From an uncultured Micrococcales bacterium (GTDB lineage Bacteria; Actinomycetota; Actinomycetes; Actinomycetales; Microbacteriaceae), in the NCBI GenBank assembly GCA_903853515.1, contig CAINTU010000158.1, positions 1 through 8,844 of the forward strand: a stretch of 8,844 nt of DNA. Reading direction: 5' to 3'. The notes beneath the pieces were generated by a model that was given only the letters and a program-made list of their open reading frames with translations, was not told the origin of the DNA and did no database searches. Positions 1 through 5,937 of the stretch are shown here, in pieces (the stretch's first letter is position 1; each line of letters opens with the position of its first letter). The position numbers and the translations under genes were made by a program.

Positions 1-1128
1 AGAACCGGTCACGGTATCGGGGTTAAGTTGCACCTGCAACGTGCCGTCAGCACAGCCACTGACTGTGACTGTATAGCTTGCACCTGTGCCAACTAGATTC
101 GAGACATAGCAACCGGTTGCAGAGCCAAGCAGTGTCATATCGTCTGCAGTGAAACCTGTAATTGACTGACCAAAGGCAATCGCAAAGTTCGGTGCAGCCG
201 CATTGCTTGGTGAGGTCGGTGCGCTAAAGCTCACCACGCTCGGGCTGAAGGTATACACCAGCGTGACTGTGCCGTCGCCCGCTTGAAACCCTTGATAGTG
301 ACCCACCGAGTTGATCTTTGCGCTGTTGACATAGTCAGAGCCGCCACCGCCACCACCACCGTCGAGGCCAGACGGGTCAGTGTCGGCGCCACCGCCACCA
401 CCACCGAAGTATCCGCCACCGCCGCCACCACCACCAGCAACAGTTGACCCAGGATTTGTTGCGCTGCCTCCGGCACCACCAACACCGCTGGCACCTGCAC
501 TGCCTGCCGAGGCCAGCGTGCCATAGGCGGCACCGCCCGAGCCGGCCAACGCAACAGTGGCACCAAGCCCTGCGCCGCCCTGGCCTGCACCACCGGCAAC
601 GCCGCTAGCGCCGGCAGAACCGCCTGCGCCACCCACCCAGCCACCGGTGCCGCCGCCACCACCGGCAACTGCGATGCGATCGGTTAGCGCAAGGCTGGTG
701 CGAATATCTGACGCACCGCCGCCAGAACCTTCGTCACCGTGGCCGCGACCGGCCGCACCGCCACCGTTGAATCCGCCGGCTACACCGTTGCCGCTAGCGC
801 CCTGCCCACCCACAAAGATATAGAGTCCGCCTGTCGGAAGCGTTGAAAACTTGCCTATGAGTTTTGCACCATAGCCGCCGTTGCGACCGCCCTGTGCACC
901 GACAACGGTCATGCTAATTGTTCGCACATCGGTGGGCACCGGCCAATAGTAATAATCGCCCGAATAGCTAAAGGTGATCGAACAAGATGTGCCGCTCGCG
1001 TTGCAACTCGGTGTCGGCAGATTTGATTGCGCAAACACCTGAGGGGCATTTGTGAAACCAAGGATTAGTGAAATCGCACTTATGCTGGTTAACACTTTTG
1101 GCCAGCGGCGAACATTTGTTTTATGCAT
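1..1128 (-). CDS. Secreted glycine-rich surface protein with ALK-type Gly-rich domain and Ig-like repeat (3' end outside window)
   Basis: This reading frame stays open for 376 codons from the ATG at 1128 to the window edge, so the C-terminus is missing. The start is fixed: going upstream, TAA at 1168-1170 is reached before any other start codon. Residues 1-33 form a signal peptide: basic K3-K11, a hydrophobic stretch at 12-28, and a cleavage site VFA|QS after A33. Residues of about 50-294 resemble the glycine-rich domain of the ALK/LTK type (Pfam Gly_rich): VVGAQGG (75-81), LYIFVGGQG (102-110), GGGASDIRT (136-144), RIAVAGGGG (151-159), then GDGTVTLVY (284-292) as the closing strand. Between 156 and 263 lie long Gly/Ala/Ser runs. 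Residues 298-376 look like the start of a bacterial Ig-like domain, with cysteines C340 and C359 possibly bridged; C42 and C49 may form another pair. Export is well supported. A role in adhesion or as cell-surface matrix is inference, and anchoring cannot be judged without the C-terminus. Confidence 0.85.
   Translation of the reverse strand, partial: MHKTNVRRWPKVLTSISAISLILGFTNAPQVFAQSNLPTPSCNASGTSCSITFSYSGDYYYWPVPTDVRTISMTVVGAQGGRNGGYGAKLIGKFSTLPTGGLYIFVGGQGASGNGVAGGFNGGGAAGRGHGDEGSGGGASDIRTSLALTDRIAVAGGGGGTGGWVGGAGGSAGASGVAGGAGQGGAGLGATVALAGSGGAAYGTLASAGSAGASGVGGAGGSATNPGSTVAGGGGGGGGYFGGGGGGADTDPSGLDGGGGGGGSDYVNSAKINSVGHYQGFQAGDGTVTLVYTFSPSVVSFSAPTSPSNAAAPNFAIAFGQSITGFTADDMTLLGSATGCYVSNLVGTGASYTVTVSGCADGTLQVQLNPDTVTGS
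340..435 (-). repeat. Imperfect GGN trinucleotide runs encoding polyglycine
   Basis: Three glycine runs sit close together in the glycine-rich gene: codons 232-239 (412-435), 242-247 (388-405) and 257-263 (340-360). On the plus strand they read as imperfect CCN-CCN repeats, mostly CCA and CCG. Such tracts can change length by slippage in whole codons. The mixed third bases make them less slippery than a pure repeat. A shorter run lies at 649-663 (codons 156-160). Confidence 0.7.
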
Positions 1129-1134
1129 CTGCCT

Positions 1135-1169
1135 AAAGTAAAACTCCAGCCGATTTTTCGACTGGAGTT
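1135..1169 (-). terminator. Intrinsic terminator downstream of icd
   Basis: On the minus strand, 1169-1142 forms a 12-bp stem (AACTCCAGTCGA pairing with TCGGCTGGAGTT, including one G-U pair) around an AAAA loop. It is followed by a T-rich tail reading TTTTACTTT. The plus-strand version has a C-A mismatch and no T tail, so it acts for minus-strand transcripts. It lies 40 nt past the icd stop and ends about a dozen bases before the start codon of the glycine-rich gene. Confidence 0.75.
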
Positions 1170-1172
1170 ATA
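1167..1172 (-). promoter_or_regulatory. Weak -10 candidate for the glycine-rich gene
   Basis: TATAAC on the minus strand (1172-1167) would start transcription near 1160, inside the icd terminator hairpin, giving a leader of roughly 30 nt. No good -35 element is seen at the right distance. It is listed because the glycine-rich gene needs a start point of its own if the terminator works. Confidence 0.2.
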
Positions 1173-1178
1173 CACAGG

Positions 1179-1206
1179 TTTTGGCTCGTTCAGTTCGAGC
1201 CCAAAA
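1179..1206. other. Second hairpin between icd and the glycine-rich gene
   Basis: GGCTCG at 1183-1188 pairs with CGAGCC at 1196-1201 around a 7-nt loop. If C1202 is bulged, TTTT at 1179-1182 pairs with AAAA at 1203-1206 to extend the stem. In neither direction is it followed by a T-run, so it is not itself a canonical terminator. It may protect the icd 3' end or be incidental. Confidence 0.4.
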
Positions 1207-1208
1207 AA

Positions 1209-2423
1209 CTAACCTAGTCGCGCCTTGAGGTTCTCAGCCAAAGTCGCCATGAACTCATCGGTGGTTTGATAGGCCTGCGCAGGGCCAACCAAAAGCGCGA
1301 GGTCTTTGGTCATGTGCCCGGCTTCGACGCTCTTGATAACAACGTCTTCAAGGGTTGCAGCAAAGTCGTGCAGCTCTTGAGTGCCATCAAGCTTGGCGCG
1401 ATGCATTAGTGCTCGAGTCCAGGCATAGATCGAAGCAATCGGGTTGGTCGAAGTCTTTTTGCCCGCCTGCCAGTCGCGATAGTGACGGGTCACTGTGCCG
1501 TGCGCGGCTTCGGCCAAACAGGTCTTGCCGTCTGGGGTGGTCAAGACGCTGGTCATCAGGCCGAGCGAACCGAATCCTTGGGCAACCGTGTCTGACTGCA
1601 CATCACCGTCATAGTTTTTGCAGGCCCAAACGTATCCGCCTTCCCACTTAAGCGCGGCGGCGACCATGTCATCGATCAGGCGGTGCTCATAGGTTAGACC
1701 GGCAGCGTCAAAGCGAGCCTTATATTCGGCGTCAAAGACTTCTTGAAATGCGTCTTTGAATGCGCCGTCATAGGCCTTCAAAATGGTGTTCTTGGTAGAT
1801 AGATAAACCGGATAGTTTCTGGCCAAACCATAGTTGAAGCTGGCGCGCGCAAAATCGCGAATCGAATCCATGTAGTTATACATGCCCATTGCCACGCCGC
1901 CATGCTCAGGATAATCAGCAACGGTCATGGTCTGCGGTTCGCCAACCTCAGGAGTCCAGGTCATTGTGACGCGACCTTTGCCTGGCACCTTGAAGTCGGT
2001 GGCCTTATATTGGTCGCCGTGTGCGTGGCGGCCAATGATGATCGGCTTAGTCCAACCCGGCACCAAACGAGGCACGTTCGAGATGATGATCGGCTCTCTA
2101 AAGACCACACCATCAAGGATGTTTCTAATCGTTCCGTTAGGCGACTTATACATTTTCTTGAGGCCAAATTCGGTCACGCGAGCCTCGTCTGGGGTGATGG
2201 TGGCGCATTTCACACCAACCGAGTGCAGCTTGATCGCATTCGCCGCATCGATTGTCACCTGGTCGTCGGTTGCGTCGCGGTTTTCGATCGAAAGGTCGTA
2301 ATACTCGAGGTCGACATCAAGAAAAGGCAGAATCAACGAATCCTTGATGTTTTGCCAGATGATTCTGGTCATTTCGTCGCCGTCTAGTTCGACGACCTTG
2401 CCAACTACCTTGATTTTCGACAC
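1209..2423 (-). CDS. icd: NADP-dependent isocitrate dehydrogenase, eukaryote-like homodimeric type
   Basis: This enzyme oxidises isocitrate to 2-oxoglutarate and CO2 in the TCA cycle, making cytoplasmic NADPH. The 404-residue protein aligns along its whole length with the human IDH1 type rather than the E. coli or monomeric types. Substrate-binding residues S94, R100, R109, R132 and Y139 fall at exactly the human numbering. K211, D251, D274 and D278 match human K212, D252, D275 and D279 with an offset of one. The family signature is at about 270-289, starting NYDGD. NADP specificity is indicated by the segment AAHGTVTRHYR (306-316) with R313 and H314, equivalent to human R314 and H315. The start is GTG at 2423; going upstream, an in-frame TGA is reached before any other usable start, and the N-terminus matches the family. 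A weak GAAAG lies 9 nt upstream as a possible ribosome site. The gene appears monocistronic, with its own terminator. Confidence 0.97.
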   Translation of the reverse strand: MSKIKVVGKVVELDGDEMTRIIWQNIKDSLILPFLDVDLEYYDLSIENRDATDDQVTIDAANAIKLHSVGVKCATITPDEARVTEFGLKKMYKSPNGTIRNILDGVVFREPIIISNVPRLVPGWTKPIIIGRHAHGDQYKATDFKVPGKGRVTMTWTPEVGEPQTMTVADYPEHGGVAMGMYNYMDSIRDFARASFNYGLARNYPVYLSTKNTILKAYDGAFKDAFQEVFDAEYKARFDAAGLTYEHRLIDDMVAAALKWEGGYVWACKNYDGDVQSDTVAQGFGSLGLMTSVLTTPDGKTCLAEAAHGTVTRHYRDWQAGKKTSTNPIASIYAWTRALMHRAKLDGTQELHDFAATLEDVVIKSVEAGHMTKDLALLVGPAQAYQTTDEFMATLAENLKARLG

Positions 2424-2461
2424 AGCGGGCCACTTTCGGTTCTTTAGAAACTTGAGAAATT

Positions 2462-2479
2462 GGTGTGAAATTCAACACC
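2462..2479. promoter_or_regulatory. Near-palindrome in the icd/amylase divergent region; possible operator
   Basis: GGTGT at 2462-2466 faces ACACC at 2475-2479 across an 8-nt centre that also contains AAATT-like symmetry. It lies about midway between the divergent icd and amylase starts. That is a plausible position for a regulator of the amylase, such as a sugar-responsive repressor. The arms are only 5 bp, so chance is possible. Confidence 0.25.
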
Positions 2480-2507
2480 TGAAAAATAGCCTAAACCCTA
2501 GCGCCAA

Positions 2508-2513
2508 TAGACT
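2508..2513 (+). promoter_or_regulatory. -10 box TAGACT placed for leaderless transcription of the amylase
   Basis: TAGACT fits the actinobacterial TANNNT -10 pattern and ends 6 nt before the A of the amylase ATG, so transcription would begin at or next to the start codon. No purine-rich Shine-Dalgarno lies in the 20 nt before the ATG, which agrees with a leaderless message. The -35 region is not recognisable. A second TANNNT, TAGCCT at 2487-2492, would instead give a leader of about 20 nt. Confidence 0.4.
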
Positions 2514-2519
2514 AGCGAC

Positions 2520-4106
2520 ATGAAGCAACGAAGCCTTGTGCGAGCACTTTCAGCCATTTCTGCCAGTTCACTTTTGATCATGCTTTTTGCGGGTGCACCT
2601 GCCAAGGCGGCAACTGGTCCAGATAATCCGGTGCCGAATAAATTGATCACCAGCTCTTCTGTTGGCATTCAAATGTTTATGTACAACTGGAACTCGATTG
2701 GCAACGAGTGCGTCAACGTGCTTGGGCCAGAAGGCATCGATTGGGTGCAAACTTCGCCACCGCAAGAGCACGTCAAGGGTGCGCAGTGGTGGGTTCACTA
2801 TCAACCAGTGAGCTATAAGCTCGAATCTTCACTCGGCTCAGAGCGCCAGTTTCGCGCCATGGTTGCTAAGTGCAACTCGGTTGGTGTGCAGGTAATCGTC
2901 GACGCAGTGATCAACCACATGGCCAATCAGTCTGGGGTTGGCTGGGCGGGCAGCACATTCACGAAATACAACTATCCGGGCATTTATAACTCGACTGATT
3001 TTCACAGTGGCCTGACCGACCATTCGAGCCCGCGTTATTGCACCCACAGCATCAACAGCTACGACTCGATTCCTGAGACCACAAGTTGTGAGCTTGGCGG
3101 TTTGCCTGACTTGGCCACCGAAAAGCCAAACGTGCGCCAAACCATCGCAGACTATTTGAACCACATGCTAGATATTGGTGTCGCCGGTTTTCGAGTGGAT
3201 GCCGCTAAGCACATCGGCTCTGACGACCTTGGCGCCATCGTGTCAATGCTGCACCCAGTTAACGGCCACGCGCCATATATCTCGAGCGAGGTAATCGGCA
3301 ACGCATCGCAGAACAGCCCGTTCACTACCCTGCCCTATGCAGGCAGCAACAATGTTGGTGACGTCTGGTCTTGGGGCAGCAAAGTCACATTTATGAACGC
3401 GCTAAAGAGCATGGATCTCTCGGTCTTCGCAAATCAAGGCTGGGCAGCAGGGTTCAATGGCAACAACAACACCATCACAATCGTGTCTAACCACGATGAC
3501 GAACACCACGGCCCAAGTGCACTCACCTATCGCGACACCACAAGGTTCACTCTTGCCAACATGGTGTTGCTTGCGGTGCCGTTTGGCAAGCCAGAGCTTT
3601 ATACGGGCTATGCGTTCACCGATGAGAACAACGGGCCTGGCACCGACTATACGGTCAACCCGAATGGCGTTGTCATGGATGCCTGGTGCCCGCTCGTTGA
3701 CTCAAAACCAACCAAGATTCAAGACGGCAGCGGCCTCTATGGCTGCCTTCAGCGCCAGACCGCAATCAAGGCAATGATCGACTGGCACCACCAGGCAGGC
3801 ACTAGCCCGACCGCAAACATTAGCGCTGGCACAGGCACAAACCGTGGGGTATTGAGCTTTAGCAGAGGCACAAACTTTGTGGCTATGAACCCAATCGGCA
3901 CCCCTCGCACCGTCACTGTCAAAACTGGCCTAGCCGGTGGCACCTATTGCGACAGTGTTTCTGGCGGTGTGGTCGCTTTCAAGACTGTCAAAAAAGTGAA
4001 GTCTTGCCTTGGCACAAAAGTGATTGTGAACGCCAAAGGTTCTGCTTCGATAACCATCGCTGGCACCACTGCCGTGGCTCTCACCATTGCTAACAAGATT
4101 GGCTAG
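2520..4106 (+). CDS. Secreted alpha-amylase, glycoside hydrolase family 13 (subfamily 32-like)
   Basis: This enzyme hydrolyses internal alpha-1,4 bonds of starch-like glucans outside the cell. Residues 1-30 are a signal peptide (basic K2-R8, hydrophobic core, AKA|A cleavage after A30). The catalytic barrel spans about 45-420. Its four conserved regions are visible: DAVINH (128-133), GFRVDAAKH (223-231) with nucleophile D227, ISSEVIG (254-260) with acid/base E257, and SNHDDEHH (323-330) with D326. The segment VQTSPPQEH (76-84) and the later PFGKPELYTGY (354-364) resemble Streptomyces-type amylases. In the latter, the chloride-binding arginine of animal amylases appears replaced (E359 by my alignment). 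Residues of about 440-526 form the beta-sandwich domain C, with TYCDSVSGG (475-483) and probable cysteine pair C477-C496. There is no C-terminal CBM20 starch-binding domain, so the protein is shorter than many Streptomyces homologues. The start is fixed by in-frame TAG at 2508-2510. It is the only plus-strand gene here, diverging from icd. Confidence 0.95.
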   Translation: MKQRSLVRALSAISASSLLIMLFAGAPAKAATGPDNPVPNKLITSSSVGIQMFMYNWNSIGNECVNVLGPEGIDWVQTSPPQEHVKGAQWWVHYQPVSYKLESSLGSERQFRAMVAKCNSVGVQVIVDAVINHMANQSGVGWAGSTFTKYNYPGIYNSTDFHSGLTDHSSPRYCTHSINSYDSIPETTSCELGGLPDLATEKPNVRQTIADYLNHMLDIGVAGFRVDAAKHIGSDDLGAIVSMLHPVNGHAPYISSEVIGNASQNSPFTTLPYAGSNNVGDVWSWGSKVTFMNALKSMDLSVFANQGWAAGFNGNNNTITIVSNHDDEHHGPSALTYRDTTRFTLANMVLLAVPFGKPELYTGYAFTDENNGPGTDYTVNPNGVVMDAWCPLVDSKPTKIQDGSGLYGCLQRQTAIKAMIDWHHQAGTSPTANISAGTGTNRGVLSFSRGTNFVAMNPIGTPRTVTVKTGLAGGTYCDSVSGGVVAFKTVKKVKSCLGTKVIVNAKGSASITIAGTTAVALTIANKIG

Positions 4107-4112
4107 CTTAAT

Positions 4113-4126
4113 CGGCTAATTAGCCG
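4113..4126. terminator. Palindrome in the convergent amylase/exporter junction; possible bidirectional terminator
   Basis: CGGCTAATTAGCCG is a perfect 14-bp palindrome within the 25 bp separating the convergent stops at 4106 and 4132. As RNA it would make a 5-bp stem with an AAUU loop on either strand. Neither side has a convincing T tract, so the termination call is tentative. A second inverted repeat, CTGGTTAAACCAG at 4128-4140, covers the exporter stop codon. Confidence 0.4.
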
Positions 4127-4131
4127 CCTGG

Positions 4132-5937
4132 TTAAACCAGCGAGTCTCGCCACGCCTTATGCATCTTGGCGAACTTGCCTGTGCCCTGAATCAATGTGGC
4201 GGGTGCATCATCTTCGATAATCTCACCGTGTTCCATCACTATCACTCGGTCGGCAATCGAGACTGTCGATAACCTGTGCGCGATGATGATTGCAGTGCGG
4301 CCCTTCAAGAGCGTTTGCAGCCCACGCTGAACCATTCGCTCACTAGGAATGTCTAGCGAACTGGTTGCTTCGTCGAGAAGCAGCACCGTTGGGTCAGCGA
4401 TAAACGATCTGGCAAACGAGATCAGCTGACGCTGACCCGCCGACACTCGCCCACCACGCTTGTTCACATCGGTGTCATAGCCATCTGGCAGTGCCTCGAT
4501 AAATTCGTGTGCACCAACAGCCTTAGCCGAAGCAATAATCTCTTCACGAGTTGCATCTGGCTTGCCGAGGGCAATGTTGTCGGCAACGCTGCCCGAGAAT
4601 AAATAGGCCTCTTGGGTTACCATCACGATGGCTTTGCGCAGGTCGCTATCGCGCAAATCGCGCAGGTCAACGTCGTCAAGGGCGACCCTGCCTTCAATCG
4701 GGTCATAGAAACGCGCGATCAGCTTGGCAAGAGTCGATTTGCCAGCGCCGGTTGTGCCTACCAACGCGATAGTTTGGCCCGCTGGAATATCTAAGTTGAA
4801 TTTGGGCAGAATTTGTTTGCCGTTTGAATAGGCGAAAGAAACATCTTTGAAGCTCAAGTGGCCCTTGCGCTCAGCAAGATCGATTGGGTTCGCAGGTTCT
4901 GGCACTGAAGGCTGCTCTTCGAGCACACCACTGATTTTTTCGAGAGCCGAGTTTGCCGACTGATAGGCGTTATAGAACATTGCCAGGTTTTCCATCGGGT
5001 CAAAGAATCGACGTGCATAGAAAATCGCAGAAACCAGCACACCGATGCCAAGGTGATGGTCGACAACGCGGCTGCCACCGAAGAACAAAATAAATGCGAC
5101 CGTGATGTTGCCAATCATGATTAGCCCTGGGTCATAGATGCCGAAGAGCTGAATGACTTTGGCGTTCACCGAACGATAGTCTTCGACTAGCTCACTGTAT
5201 TTGGCCTCGTTGCGTTTCTCTTTTCTAAACGCTTTGACGGCACGAATGCCAGTCATCGTTTCAACGAAATATACAATCAACTTAGCTGAGGCAACGCGAG
5301 TCTTGCGGTAGTTGATTCGGGTTTGACGCTGAAACCAAATGGTCAAGAAATAGAGCGGAACCAAAGCAACCAACAAAATAAAGAATGACTGTGCATCTAG
5401 CAACAGCAGTGCGATGCCAGTGAAGAGCATGTTCAAAATGCCAGCGACCATCTCATTGCCACCCGAGTCTAGAAGCTCTTTGATCGAGTCGAGATCTGAT
5501 GTCTGACGAGCGATCACGCGACCAGATGTATAGGTCTCGTGAAATTCGATGCTCAAGTTCTGTGTGTGCCTAAACAGGCGGCGACGCATGTCAAACATGA
5601 TGTCTTGATTGACTTTTTGGGCATAGCGCAAAAAGAATGCGATCAAGAGAGCTGCCGAAATTGCTGCACCGAGGTACTCAATGACGGTCACATAAAGCGG
5701 GGTCCAATTACCCTTAATCGCCTGTGGCAATGCTTGGTCGATCGCCACCGCAATTAGGTATGGGCCAACGACTCGAAGTGCCTGACTCGAAACAACGAGC
5801 ACAAGCGAACCCCACAGGCGGTTTTTAACCGGCGCGATTAGTGAGAAAAGCAGACGCAGCGAACGCTCGCGAACTCTTTTGGCCTCGGCCTTTGTAAGCT
5901 CGACTTTCTCTTCGCCCTGCACACCTTGCATCGACAT
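4132..5937 (-). CDS. ABC exporter half-transporter, subunit with catalytic Walker B
   Basis: This is a membrane-embedded exporter half: about six transmembrane helices in residues 40-320 followed by one ATPase domain (about 360-600). ATPase motifs: A-loop Y370, Walker A GTTGAGKS (394-401), Q-loop Q442, signature VSAGQ (498-502), Walker B VLLLDE (518-523) with catalytic E523, D-loop SSLD (526-529) and H-loop H554. The signature departs from LSGGQ (second position of the GG is alanine), while Walker B is intact. This complements the partner gene. The 601-residue length is normal for a half-transporter. A charged N-terminal extension of about 25 residues (E9 to R25) precedes the first helix. The ATG shares one base with the partner's stop (TAATG), and GAGG at 5945-5948 lies 7 nt upstream, so translation is probably coupled. 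The substrate cannot be told from sequence; lipid, peptide or drug export are all possible. Confidence 0.92.
   Translation of the reverse strand: MSMQGVQGEEKVELTKAEAKRVRERSLRLLFSLIAPVKNRLWGSLVLVVSSQALRVVGPYLIAVAIDQALPQAIKGNWTPLYVTVIEYLGAAISAALLIAFFLRYAQKVNQDIMFDMRRRLFRHTQNLSIEFHETYTSGRVIARQTSDLDSIKELLDSGGNEMVAGILNMLFTGIALLLLDAQSFFILLVALVPLYFLTIWFQRQTRINYRKTRVASAKLIVYFVETMTGIRAVKAFRKEKRNEAKYSELVEDYRSVNAKVIQLFGIYDPGLIMIGNITVAFILFFGGSRVVDHHLGIGVLVSAIFYARRFFDPMENLAMFYNAYQSANSALEKISGVLEEQPSVPEPANPIDLAERKGHLSFKDVSFAYSNGKQILPKFNLDIPAGQTIALVGTTGAGKSTLAKLIARFYDPIEGRVALDDVDLRDLRDSDLRKAIVMVTQEAYLFSGSVADNIALGKPDATREEIIASAKAVGAHEFIEALPDGYDTDVNKRGGRVSAGQRQLISFARSFIADPTVLLLDEATSSLDIPSERMVQRGLQTLLKGRTAIIIAHRLSTVSIADRVIVMEHGEIIEDDAPATLIQGTGKFAKMHKAWRDSLV

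Noticed and set aside
340..435. CCN-rich tract considered as a CRISPR or tandem-repeat array
   Set aside because: There is no repeat-spacer structure; the pattern follows glycine codons in frame.
231..668. Open frame on the minus strand, alanine/valine-rich, 145 codons
   Set aside because: It is an out-of-frame shadow of the glycine-rich gene; GGN repeats read in another frame give Val/Ala/Trp-rich peptides. The true frame has a signal peptide and recognisable domain motifs.
557..823. Proline-rich open frame on the plus strand
   Set aside because: It is the antisense reading of the glycine-rich gene (GGN becomes CCN). No ribosome site or family match is visible.
1902..2387. Long plus-strand open frame of 161 codons opposite icd
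   Set aside because: It lies wholly antisense to a fully conserved enzyme and shows no motif or start signal.
2424..2519. Possible riboswitch or small RNA between icd and the amylase
   Set aside because: The 96 bp holds only short inverted repeats and promoter-like boxes, with no known aptamer pattern.
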